From [Clostridium] hylemonae DSM 15053 (GTDB taxonomy: Bacteria; Bacillota; Clostridia; Lachnospirales; Lachnospiraceae), in the NCBI RefSeq assembly GCF_008281175.1, contig NZ_CP036524.1:3286001-3350000 (forward strand): DNA of 64,000 nt. The letters are read 5' to 3'. The position numbers and the translations under genes were made by a program. Positions 25,960 to 34,123 of this stretch are shown here, piece by piece (positions within the stretch are counted from its first letter, which is position 1; every line of letters begins with the position of its first letter). Below the pieces are notes generated by a model that was given only the letters and a program-made list of their open reading frames with translations, was not told where the DNA came from and did not search any database.

Positions 25960-27485
25960 TACTGCATTCCTCCTTCATCGACATCCGAAGCGTACATCAT
26001 GATCTTCTCCTGCGTAGCCTCTTCTCTTGCCAGCTCTCCCTTTTTTCTTCCTTCATAAAATACTACAACACGGTCCGACATCCCAAGGATCTCTGGCATT
26101 TCCGATGAGATAAATATGATCGCCTTTCCTTCCTTGGCAAGACTGGCCACGAGCTTGTATATCTCTGTCTTCGCCCCCACGTCGATGCCTCTCGTAGGCT
26201 CATCAAAGATGAGAATATCCGGGTCCTGGAGCAGCCATTTCGCAAGCACGATCTTCTGCTGGTTTCCTCCGCTTAACTGCTTGACCATCTGCTGCATGTT
26301 CGGCGTCTTAATGTCCAGCTTCTCCTTGTATTCCTCCGCCACCCTGGCGGCCTTTCTCCGGTTGATGGCGCCGATTCGGCCGGAAAGCTTTCCAAGCGAC
26401 GGAAGCACTATGTTATCGTAGACGCTCATTTCGAGAACGAGGCCGTTTCCCTTCCGGTCCTCCGTCACATAACCGATCCCCTTTGAGATCGCCTTTCCCG
26501 GTCTTGGCTTATCCATCTTTTCACCATTGACCCATATTGTGCCGGACGTCGGCTGAGTGATGCCGAACAAAGCATTCATTACCTCTGTCCTGCCGGAGCC
26601 CATGAGCCCGGAAAATCCGAGTATCTCTCCCTTTCTAAGCTCAAAGGAAATATCTTCAAACACACCTTCCTGGCTCAGGTTTTCTACCTTCAGCACAACG
26701 TCTCCCGCCTCGTTTGAGCGGGCCGGATAGATCTCCGTCAGCTCCCGGTCCACCATCTTGACGACCAGTTCATTTTCATCGATCTCTCCCGCGTCATAAG
26801 TACCGATATACTGTCCGTCTCTGAATACGGTTATCTCATCCGCGATCTTAAATACCTCGTCCATCTTATGGGTGATATAGACGATGCATCTTCCTTCCTC
26901 CTTAAGCCCCTTTATGATGCGGAACAGTCCTGCAACTTCTCTGTCTGTTATCGTCGCCGAAGGCTCATCCATAATGATAACCTCGGCGTCGTAGGAGAGC
27001 GCTTTTGCGATCTCCACCATCTGCATCTGAGACACTGTGAGCTCTTTCATGAGCTTGCCGGGCGGAAGGTCCACTCCTACCTTCTCAAGCAGTACAGCCG
27101 CCTCCCGGTTCATCGTCTTATAATCGATCAGTTTTCCTTTACAGAACTCTTTTCCAAGAAACAGATTCTCTGCGATCGTCATGTCCAGAATAGGGCTCAG
27201 CTCCTGATGTATCATGGAAATGCCGTGGCTTAGCGCATGCTTCGGTGTGTGAAAGGAGACCTTCTCGCCGTGCAGATAGATGTCTCCTTCGTCTGCCTGA
27301 TAAATACCTGCAATGATCTTCATCAAGGTTGACTTCCCCGCTCCGTTCTCTCCCATAAGTGCGTGAACTCTGCCTTTTATCAGCCTGAAATTTACATTGG
27401 ACAGCGCCAGGACCCCCGGGAAGCGTTTCGTGATATTTTTCGCCTCAAGCACAAGTCCGTCCTGCGCTCTTTCCTCATTTTTCAT
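25959..27485 (-). CDS. Sugar ABC transporter ATP-binding protein, RbsA-like
   Basis: 508-residue double ATPase. Cassette 1 has GENGAGKST, signature-region LTVSQMQMVEIAKAL, Walker B VIIMDEPSATIT and H-loop VYITHKMDE. Cassette 2 has the RbsA-type GLMGSGRTE, LSGGNQQKIVLAKWL and LIFDEPTRGID. The ATG at 27485 has GGAGG 7 bases upstream and is preferred over 27500. It is the first gene of the importer operon, separated by a strong terminator from the upstream regulatory trio. It is the best internal comparison for the degenerate proteins at 3057 and 27778. Confidence 0.93.
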   Translation of the reverse strand: MKNEERAQDGLVLEAKNITKRFPGVLALSNVNFRLIKGRVHALMGENGAGKSTLMKIIAGIYQADEGDIYLHGEKVSFHTPKHALSHGISMIHQELSPILDMTIAENLFLGKEFCKGKLIDYKTMNREAAVLLEKVGVDLPPGKLMKELTVSQMQMVEIAKALSYDAEVIIMDEPSATITDREVAGLFRIIKGLKEEGRCIVYITHKMDEVFKIADEITVFRDGQYIGTYDAGEIDENELVVKMVDRELTEIYPARSNEAGDVVLKVENLSQEGVFEDISFELRKGEILGFSGLMGSGRTEVMNALFGITQPTSGTIWVNGEKMDKPRPGKAISKGIGYVTEDRKGNGLVLEMSVYDNIVLPSLGKLSGRIGAINRRKAARVAEEYKEKLDIKTPNMQQMVKQLSGGNQQKIVLAKWLLQDPDILIFDEPTRGIDVGAKTEIYKLVASLAKEGKAIIFISSEMPEILGMSDRVVVFYEGRKKGELAREEATQEKIMMYASDVDEGGMQ

Positions 27486-27718
27486 AACCTTTCCTCCCAT
27501 TTATTCATCACCGTTCACAGGTTCCTCTCGATGACTGCATCGTATCACACTGCCGGCGGGTCTCATACTTACCATCTTCACAATAGGGGGGACAATCTTC
27601 AGAAGTTAGATGTTTTATATAATTGTCGTTTTAATTTTGTTATTTTTTTGTCTATATTGTCCATATTCATAATTGCTAAATGTACGACCGCGCTTGATGG
27701 ATCTTCTGTTACAGGGCA

Positions 27719-27750
27719 AAAAAATATCCCCGTCCAGCGGGGATATTTTA
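27719..27750 (-). terminator. Rho-independent terminator of the 27778-31865 regulatory operon
   Basis: On the minus strand AAAATATCCCCG, loop CTGGA, CGGGGATATTTT, then further Ts. It lies 28 bp after the pseudo-ATPase stop and isolates the regulatory trio from the importer operon. The remaining bases to the ATPase start hold only an AT-rich stretch with a possible -10 TATAAA and a long leader. Confidence 0.9.
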
Positions 27751-27777
27751 GTATTAAGCCTTCTTTCCTATGCACAT

Positions 27778-29226
27778 CTACAGCTCCGAGTACAGGAACT
27801 CATACGCCTCCTCCTTGCCTATCATCCTGCCGTGCCTCATATACAGTTCCCGTCCCCGGCAGTAGTTCAGTTCTGCTGTGTTGGACGTGATGATAAGGAC
27901 CGGAATGTTTCTCTTCTCCAGCATATATATCATCTCCCTCGCCGTCTCCCTCGCCTGGATGTCCCCCTCCGCAAAAGGCTGGATACAGACAAGCAGCTGG
28001 GGGGAGTAGATGAGCCACCGGCAGTACACGATCCGCTGTACATCCGCCGGGGAGAGCTCTTTTACTTTTTTAGAATACACATCATCGGATATGATTCCTC
28101 CGAGCAGCTTGCGGATACTCTTCCTGTATTTCGGGATCATCCACATTCCGCTCACCTTCTGGGACAGCAGGATCTGCAGATTATCCATCGCCGAAAGCTC
28201 CTGAAACAGAGAAGCAGTGCCGGGATTGCCCTGCACGACACCGATACGGTCCCGCATCCCTGTCATCATTTTCCCGACCGCTTTCTCACAGCCGCCGATA
28301 CAGAGCCGTCCGGACACGGCCTCTGTCTCTCCTCTCAAAAATCCGGTCACTTCGTTATAACTTCGCTCGTCTATGCAGAAAAGTTTGACGATCTCTCCCT
28401 TCGCAACAGAAAAAGATACATTTCTAAGATAACTTGTTGTGACGTCCTGTATGCTTATGCCTTCACCGGCGCGCTCTTTTGGGCCCCGCTTCCAGTCCTC
28501 TGCATTTTTCTCCAGCTCATCGCGGTATAAAATAGTGTGGAGCGTTGTGTAATCACATTCATCCACATCCTTCACCGCGCACGTCTTGCCGTGCTTTACG
28601 ACAACAACCGTGTCTGTATAGACGAAATTGATATCCTCCAGCGGTTCGATGACGAGACATGACAGTCCCTTTCTGCGGAGCTTCTCAAGCAGGCACCACA
28701 GCGCCTTCATCTCCGCGTCACTCAGGCATATGCTGAGGGCTGTCAGAATAATGATCTTCTGTCCGAGCAGATACGCCTTCATGATCTCTATCTGTACTTT
28801 CTCAAATACAGTGCGCCGCCCCATCGGCTTTTCCACGTCGATGCAAAGCCCGAATTCCCGGAACAGTTCTGCCGCCTCTTTTCTGTAGCTGCGTCTGTTG
28901 ACCCAGTGCCCTTTTACCCGGGGGCGCACGAGAAACATATTTTCCTCCATGGACACAGAATCGATAAGGCGGCTCTCCCTTGATATGAGCGCCACCCGCT
29001 TTCTGAGCACACTTGACATGTCTTTTTCCGGTACCTTTTCTTCCTCGTAGTACACTCTCCCGTAATCCGCTTTCCGGGCGCCTGTCATAAGCTCAAGAAA
29101 CATCGTCTTCTCCTGGATATTGTCAAACACACAGTGAATAATCTCACCTTCAAACACCTGCAGTTCTATTCGTTTGAGAAGGGTGCCTTTTCTTATATTT
29201 TCAATTCTCAGCCGTTCTTTCTTCAT
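27778..29226 (-). CDS. Degenerate RbsA-like double ABC ATPase (pseudo-ATPase), second copy
   Basis: 482 residues, paralogous to the protein at 3057 and more degenerate. Neither cassette keeps a P-loop (FDNIQEKTMF; CIDERSYNEV). The cassette 2 signature LSPADVQRIVYCRWL still aligns with RbsA's LSGGNQQKIVLAKWL, and Walker B DEPTRGID has become QPFAEGD (417-422), echoed by EPFAQCD in the first copy. The ATG at 29226 (MKKERLRI) matches the other copy's start; the gene overlaps the kinase gene by 26 bp. The long intact frame argues against random decay. It cannot be a normal ATPase. I infer a signalling or docking role with the kinase and the neighbouring importer. Confidence 0.8.
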   Translation of the reverse strand: MKKERLRIENIRKGTLLKRIELQVFEGEIIHCVFDNIQEKTMFLELMTGARKADYGRVYYEEEKVPEKDMSSVLRKRVALISRESRLIDSVSMEENMFLVRPRVKGHWVNRRSYRKEAAELFREFGLCIDVEKPMGRRTVFEKVQIEIMKAYLLGQKIIILTALSICLSDAEMKALWCLLEKLRRKGLSCLVIEPLEDINFVYTDTVVVVKHGKTCAVKDVDECDYTTLHTILYRDELEKNAEDWKRGPKERAGEGISIQDVTTSYLRNVSFSVAKGEIVKLFCIDERSYNEVTGFLRGETEAVSGRLCIGGCEKAVGKMMTGMRDRIGVVQGNPGTASLFQELSAMDNLQILLSQKVSGMWMIPKYRKSIRKLLGGIISDDVYSKKVKELSPADVQRIVYCRWLIYSPQLLVCIQPFAEGDIQARETAREMIYMLEKRNIPVLIITSNTAELNYCRGRELYMRHGRMIGKEEAYEFLYSEL

Positions 29227-30241
29227 ATTCATCACGCCTCAGTCTGGGCAGCATTATTTTTACATCGGTACCGATTCCCGCGACACTGTACACATGCACC
29301 CCGTAGTCTTCGCCAAACAACAGCTTTATCCTGCTGTTGACATTCTTCATTGCGATGCCGCCCTTTTTCTTCCGGTCCTCTCCCACATAGCTGACCGCCA
29401 CTTTCTCAAAGTAACCGTTTATCTTTTCCACCTGCTCCTCCGGCATGCCGACGCCATTGTCGGAGACGGTGATCATCAGCTTTTGTTCCGTCGTGTCTAT
29501 CTTCACCCGCACGACGCCGCCGTTTACTTTCTTTTCCAGACCGTGGTAGATGGCATTCTCAACAAAGGGCTGGATCGTCAGCTTCGGCAGCCGGAGCTGG
29601 AGCACTTCTTCCTCCTTTGGATATGTGATCTGAAGCTTTAATTTCTCCCCGAACCTGTAATGCTGGATCGTAAAATAATTCTCTACATTGTCGATCTCCT
29701 CCTCCAGTGTCACAAGCTTGTCCACTCCTGTGATGGAATACCGGAAAAAGATAGACAGCGCTTCTGTCGTCTCAGCCACACTGTCAAGCCCTGCGCAGAT
29801 GGCGTCGCCCCGGATAGCCTCCAGCGTATTATACAGGAAGTGGGGATTGATCTGATTCTGCAGAGCCAGGTATTCCGCCTGTTTTTTGGACATTTTTATG
29901 GCGTCCTGCTTATTAAGCAGATGCCGCACCTTTTTCATCACATCATTCCACTGGGGCATCAGCTCATACTCAGCATCAAACAGCTCCTCATATACCTGGC
30001 CGTCAATAAATCTCTGATACAGCCGCCGCATTTCCTGATACGGCTTCAGCAGATACTCCGCCGCCAGATAGACCGACACGAGCAGTACCGTGACCTCGGC
30101 CAGGAGGACGGCGCACATGAATCCGGCAGAAACGGTCCCTTCAGAAAATATGATACTTAATATCCCGATATTGACAACGCCCGACAGCAGCAATATAGCT
30201 ATGACTGCCGCTGTTCTGGCAGAAAGCGCTTTTCTTTTCAT
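29201..30241 (-). CDS. Sensor histidine kinase, YesM/LytS type, without extracytoplasmic sensor domain
   Basis: 346 residues. Two membrane helices (about 11-32 and 38-63) are joined by a loop of a few residues. A HAMP-like linker and coiled segment lead to the His_kinase domain INPHFLYNTLE (His134) and HATPase_c with PFVENAIYHGLE and SDNGVGMPE. As in the kinase at 4450, the usual large extracytoplasmic sensor is absent. It lies 13 bp after the response regulator gene and overlaps the pseudo-ATPase gene at its 3' end, the same order as in the first cluster. Confidence 0.9.
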   Translation of the reverse strand: MKRKALSARTAAVIAILLLSGVVNIGILSIIFSEGTVSAGFMCAVLLAEVTVLLVSVYLAAEYLLKPYQEMRRLYQRFIDGQVYEELFDAEYELMPQWNDVMKKVRHLLNKQDAIKMSKKQAEYLALQNQINPHFLYNTLEAIRGDAICAGLDSVAETTEALSIFFRYSITGVDKLVTLEEEIDNVENYFTIQHYRFGEKLKLQITYPKEEEVLQLRLPKLTIQPFVENAIYHGLEKKVNGGVVRVKIDTTEQKLMITVSDNGVGMPEEQVEKINGYFEKVAVSYVGEDRKKKGGIAMKNVNSRIKLLFGEDYGVHVYSVAGIGTDVKIMLPRLRRDEYEERTAEN

Positions 30242-30254
30242 CCTCTGCCTCCTT

Positions 30255-31865
30255 CTAATTGTACAGTCGGCGGAATTCTGTCGGCGTCACTCCCGTCTGC
30301 TTCTTAAACAGTCTCGAAAAATATTTGATGTCCGAATATCCGACTGCAAAGGAAATGTCCTCCACCTGCTGCTCTGTGTTCAAAAGCATATTTTTTGCAT
30401 TTTCGATCCGGATCTCTTTCAGATAATCCGAAAAGTTTTTCCCTGTCTCTTTTTTGAACATGCCGGAAAAATAGGTGGGATTAAATCCGATCTCCCTGCT
30501 TACGGTCTCAAGTGTGAGCGGAAGATAATAATTCTCTCCGATAAACTGCCTTGCAAGCCGGATCGGCCTGGATTCCACATACTTTTTCTCCTCGATCCAG
30601 TGCATGAGAGAGTGCACCATATACCGCTTCAGATAGCCGGCCGCCTCATGTATCGTGCCGAGCACCTCCAGATGCTTTAATAACTCCGGATACTGGTCCG
30701 GTATCTCAATATTATAATTGTGCGTTCCAAAATAAAACAACGTCAGCACTTCCTTGTACACACTTGCAACAAGACGTCCGTCCTTCGCAGGGCTTTCAGA
30801 AAGCTTTCGTTCCAGATCATCCATCTCACCGCCAATGCCGTCCAGATCAATGATCTCGATATAGTTCAAAAACCGCTTTTTAAACCCATTGTCCACGATC
30901 CTGCCGGCTTTTTCCCTGTAGTCCTCCCCCTGGGGAGCTTTCAGCAGGAAATCCTCACCGTAATAAAATCTCTGCTGTATAGACTGCCCGGCTGTCTCAA
31001 AGCTCTCCAGTATCTCCCGGATACTCCCGGTCTCCCGGCCGAGTCCGATATACACCTGCACTTCCTCGAACACATCCTGTAGTCTTAAGATATCCAGCTT
31101 CACTTTCTTCAGTTTGCGCGTGATCCTGTGCATTTCCTCCTCAGTCCCGTTGAGTATGCCGTATATATCACCGTCGACCACTCCCGTTACCGCCTCGTTG
31201 CACAAACCGTCCAATGCGCACTTTACGATCTCCGTGCCTTTCTGGAGAAGAATCCTTCTCGTATCCGAATCCTCCTTGCGCTTCCCGGGAATGGCCTTAA
31301 TGATAAAGGTCTGATAACATACATCCTCAAAATGATAATGGTATTCTCCGTTTATCCGTTCCAGAGAATAAAAGCCTCCAAACTTTTCCGGCCGCTTCAA
31401 CAGGTCCTCGAGAAAGCTTCCCTTCAGCCGTTCCTCATTTTCCTCCAGCCGTTTCTGCATATCCTCCCACTTCTGCGCGTCAAGTATCTCCTCCCGGCAT
31501 TTCTCGATTATTTTCTCAAGCGTTGCCGTCAGATCTTTTTTACGGATTGGTTTCAGCAGATAATCCTCCACTCCGAAGCGGATCGCGTTCTGCGCATAAT
31601 CAAACTGGCTGTATCCGCTTATAATGACAATATACATGTCCGGATAGAGCACCTTCGCCTTCTGGATCAGCTCCATGCCGTCACACCCGGGCATACGGAT
31701 ATCTGTGATCATGACATTGACTGTATTGTCCTGCAGAAACTTATATGCGGAGATTCCGTCATTCACCACACCGACAATCTCAAATCCGAACGATTTCCAC
31801 TCCACCAGATTGACGATCAGCTGGCAAACCTTCTTCTCATCATCCGCGATCAGTACCTTCAGCAT
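30255..31865 (-). CDS. Response regulator, YesN type (REC + AraC HTH)
   Basis: 536-residue regulator: receiver with IADDE, phospho-acceptor Asp55 in MITDIRMPG and YLLKPI; a long middle region; a C-terminal AraC-type DNA-binding domain (LETVSREIGFNPTYFSGMFKK and GYSDIKYFSRLFKKQTG). The ATG at 31865 has GAGAGGG upstream; the GTG at 31874 is less well placed. A -10-like TATAAT lies at 31906-31911 on the minus strand, but its -35 is poor. It probably controls the importer operon starting at 27485. Confidence 0.93.
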   Translation of the reverse strand: MLKVLIADDEKKVCQLIVNLVEWKSFGFEIVGVVNDGISAYKFLQDNTVNVMITDIRMPGCDGMELIQKAKVLYPDMYIVIISGYSQFDYAQNAIRFGVEDYLLKPIRKKDLTATLEKIIEKCREEILDAQKWEDMQKRLEENEERLKGSFLEDLLKRPEKFGGFYSLERINGEYHYHFEDVCYQTFIIKAIPGKRKEDSDTRRILLQKGTEIVKCALDGLCNEAVTGVVDGDIYGILNGTEEEMHRITRKLKKVKLDILRLQDVFEEVQVYIGLGRETGSIREILESFETAGQSIQQRFYYGEDFLLKAPQGEDYREKAGRIVDNGFKKRFLNYIEIIDLDGIGGEMDDLERKLSESPAKDGRLVASVYKEVLTLFYFGTHNYNIEIPDQYPELLKHLEVLGTIHEAAGYLKRYMVHSLMHWIEEKKYVESRPIRLARQFIGENYYLPLTLETVSREIGFNPTYFSGMFKKETGKNFSDYLKEIRIENAKNMLLNTEQQVEDISFAVGYSDIKYFSRLFKKQTGVTPTEFRRLYN

Positions 31866-31941
31866 ACTCCGCACCCTCTCTTTCGTATCGTCTAAAATTC
31901 ATTCTATTATATCATAATGTTCAGACAATTTAAATGGGGTA

Positions 31942-31999
31942 AAATGGGGACGGGGATTTTTTCAAAAATCCCCGTCCCCATTTCGTTTTAGGGTGTCCC
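31942..31999. repeat. REP-like palindromic element, copy 3
   Basis: A 20-bp stem (31942-31961 with 31964-31983, arms AAATGGGGACGGGGATTTTT) with a 2-base loop, then the tail CGTTTTAGGGTGTCCC to 31999, the same tail orientation as copy 2. It lies between the second response regulator's promoter region and the rpiB-like gene's terminator. Confidence 0.8.
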
Positions 32000-32031
32000 T
32001 ATCTGACATACATTCACTATCCCCACACTTC

Positions 32032-32061
32032 AAAAAAGAACCCGGCAGTCTGCCGGGTTCT
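32032..32061 (-). terminator. Rho-independent terminator of the rpiB-like gene
   Basis: On the minus strand GAACCCGGCA, loop GAC, TGCCGGGTTC, then TTTTTT. It lies 33 bp after the stop codon at 32094. With the promoter at 32582 it makes the gene a single transcription unit. Confidence 0.92.
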
Positions 32062-32093
32062 CGTACGCTGAACTATTTTTACCAGAGCGGTAT

Positions 32094-32534
32094 CTACCGC
32101 GCATTATCATATTCTACAAATGCGTCAACTTTTGGCTGTGAGGAACAGCCAGGCACAAAGTCGTTTGTAAGGAACGCATCTGTCAATTCTTCTCTCAGCT
32201 TATTGCCGATGGTGAACGCGCCCATGCAGGCGATGTTGGCATCGTTGCTCAAGCGTGCTCTTTTAGCGGAATATACGTCAGAAAGCAGGGCTGCATACGC
32301 GCCTTTGACTTTATTAGCCGCAATGGACACACCGATGCCTGTCCCGCAGATCAGAATGCCTCTGTCATACTCTTTTGAAGCCACAGCCTCTGCTACTTTT
32401 ACTGCTGTGTTGGCATATATCGGATCTTCGCTTCCAAAATCTGTAATTTCTCCATAGCCCTTTTCTTCCATGAATTTGATCAATTCTTCTTTTGCCTCCT
32501 GTGCATTTGGGTCACAGCCGATTGCAATCTTCAT
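32094..32534 (-). CDS. RpiB/LacAB-family isomerase with altered active site (possible tetrulose-phosphate isomerase)
   Basis: 146 residues of the RpiB fold. The catalytic Cys63 and Thr65 are kept (LICGTGIGVSIAANK), but compared with E. coli RpiB the His after the N-terminal Asp is Pro9 (CDPNA), the ring-opening His99 is Ser96 (RLSNDAN), and the C-terminal phosphate-contact GGRHQxR region reads GCSSQPK. The canonical copy at 62922 keeps all these. Loss of the ring-opening His fits an acyclic substrate such as erythrulose 4-phosphate, the EryI/DerI reaction, and the DhaK-like kinase at 21014 would supply it. This is inference. It has its own promoter and terminator. Confidence 0.85.
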   Translation of the reverse strand: MKIAIGCDPNAQEAKEELIKFMEEKGYGEITDFGSEDPIYANTAVKVAEAVASKEYDRGILICGTGIGVSIAANKVKGAYAALLSDVYSAKRARLSNDANIACMGAFTIGNKLREELTDAFLTNDFVPGCSSQPKVDAFVEYDNAR

Positions 32535-32581
32535 CTTAATTCCCTCCTGAATACGATATGATTATTTTTGATTCTAGGGAT

Positions 32582-32610
32582 ATTCTAGCATTGTGGCCGG
32601 GCTTTGTCTA
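32582..32610 (-). promoter_or_regulatory. Promoter of the 32094 rpiB-like gene
   Basis: Minus-strand -35 TAGACA (32605-32610), 17-base spacer ending TGC (extended -10), -10 TAGAAT (32582-32587), about 48 bp before the ATG. Confidence 0.65.
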
Positions 32611-32644
32611 CTTTCGGTTGCTTTCGCATTGAAATTTAACGGCC

Positions 32645-32685
32645 CAGGGGGCAGCCGGAAACAGGCTGCAGTCACCTGCTCCCTG
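32645..32685 (-). terminator. GC-rich hairpin after the PepD gene
   Basis: Two mutually exclusive stems are possible: CAGGGGGCAG (32645-32654) with CTGCTCCCTG (32676-32685), or GCAGCC (32651-32656) with GGCTGC (32664-32669). It begins within a few bases of the PepD stop on the minus strand but has no T-run, so it is a weak or factor-assisted terminator at best. Confidence 0.4.
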
Positions 32686-32689
32686 AAAT

Positions 32690-34120
32690 TTATTGGGAAC
32701 CTGCGGTGCGCAATACTTCCAAAAGCAGTCTGCACAGCACCCCGAGCCGTTCTGTATACAGAGTTTCCTTCGTCGTATGTATATTTTCCAGATCTGCTCC
32801 CAGCACGATTACCTCCATATCCGGATTTTTCTGTTTAAAATAACCGCATTCAAGTCCTGCATGTATCTTCTCCAATGTGAGTTCTTCATTATTTTGCGCC
32901 CGGTATATTTCACACACTCTCCGGATCAGTTTACCGTCTCGTTTTGAGTCAAATCCTGGTTCTTTGGATACGCACTTTACATCCAGCCGGCAGCGCGCTG
33001 CCTGTTGTTTTATCCCCGTATAGAGCAGGTCCAGATATTCTTTCCGGCTTCCTCTTGCCATAATGGAAAGCTCCACGCATGTCCCTGTGGATATCGTTCC
33101 GATGTTGGAGGAGAGATGTATATATCCGCTGCTCCCCGGCTCTGTCTTTACCACGCCGTTTGGAATGCTCTGAACAAAGTCCAGTATCTCCTTCGCGCAC
33201 TGACGTTCCAGCACCCGGTCCGGCTTTTCGGCCTTCTCAACCGTCAGCACAACATCCTCACCCTCCGCTTCCATAAATGCAAACATCTGCTTTTTTACAG
33301 AAGACAGCGTTTCGAGGAATTTGTTTATGCAGTCTGATTTAATGCAGACGGTGCCTGTGCACGAATCGGGTATGACATTTTTCGCTGTTCCCCCTGCGAT
33401 ATGTGCCAGTTCAAAATCTATCCCCAGCAATAGTATATTCTGCAGTATCTTAATCATTTCACGGACTGCGTTAGTCTTTACCCGATGTATGTCAAGGCCG
33501 GAATGTCCTCCCGGCAGTCCCTTTAGACATATCCGGTAGGCAGAGTCATACTCGGGCCGCTTATACACCGCTTCCTTTCTTGCCAGGAGACTAAGGCTGG
33601 ACGCGCAGCCGATGCAGCTGGTTCTTGTGGAGGTCCAGTCAAGTCCTATGAAATACTTATCCTGCACAAAGGATGGGTCGAGACTTCTTGCCCCGCCCAT
33701 CCCCTCTTCCTCCTCCACAGTGAAGATTCCTCTTACCGGCCCGCAGGCCTCTTCCCCTCTCAGTATTTCCAGAATGAGAGCGGCCCCGATTCCATTGTCC
33801 GCGCCAAGCGTAGTCCCTTCTGCCGTTATCCGTCCCTCCTCTTCCACCAGCTGTATGCCGTCCTTAAGAGGATCATAGCCGCGGCCGGGCGTCCCTTTGC
33901 ATACCATATCAATATGTGCCTGAAGGATCACCCTTGGCACGTGCTCATAGCCTGCGTGGGCCGGCTTGTCAATCACAACATTATTTTTAGAATCACGTAC
34001 TGTCTTACAGCCATATTTTATCCCAAGCTTCTCGATATATTCCGCTGCCCTCTGCTCATGGAAGGTCGCCCTTGGAATTAAGGCAAGCGCGCGAAACTGC
34101 CGGATCACTTCTTCTACCAT
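32690..34120 (-). CDS. pepD: M20-family cytosolic dipeptidase, PepD-like
   Basis: 476-residue zinc dipeptidase. Visible ligands and catalytic residues are QAHIDMVC (His, Asp), GTTLGADNGIG (Asp), FTVEEEEGMGG (Glu-Glu) and a C-terminal NIHTTKETLY (His). The dimerisation lid contains LPGGHSGLDIH. Size and motifs match PepD/aminoacyl-histidine dipeptidase. It is the last gene of the second Dpp-type operon, 3 bp after paralogue D, just as a PepV-like gene accompanies the first Dpp operon. It probably cleaves dipeptides brought in by the 35187-40733 importer. Confidence 0.92.
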   Translation of the reverse strand: MVEEVIRQFRALALIPRATFHEQRAAEYIEKLGIKYGCKTVRDSKNNVVIDKPAHAGYEHVPRVILQAHIDMVCKGTPGRGYDPLKDGIQLVEEEGRITAEGTTLGADNGIGAALILEILRGEEACGPVRGIFTVEEEEGMGGARSLDPSFVQDKYFIGLDWTSTRTSCIGCASSLSLLARKEAVYKRPEYDSAYRICLKGLPGGHSGLDIHRVKTNAVREMIKILQNILLLGIDFELAHIAGGTAKNVIPDSCTGTVCIKSDCINKFLETLSSVKKQMFAFMEAEGEDVVLTVEKAEKPDRVLERQCAKEILDFVQSIPNGVVKTEPGSSGYIHLSSNIGTISTGTCVELSIMARGSRKEYLDLLYTGIKQQAARCRLDVKCVSKEPGFDSKRDGKLIRRVCEIYRAQNNEELTLEKIHAGLECGYFKQKNPDMEVIVLGADLENIHTTKETLYTERLGVLCRLLLEVLRTAGSQ

Positions 34121-34123
34121 CTC

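Noticed and set aside
27501-27718. A riboswitch in the leader of the second importer ATPase gene
   Set aside because: The leader is about 200 bases long but I could not find a conserved riboswitch core or a terminator in it.
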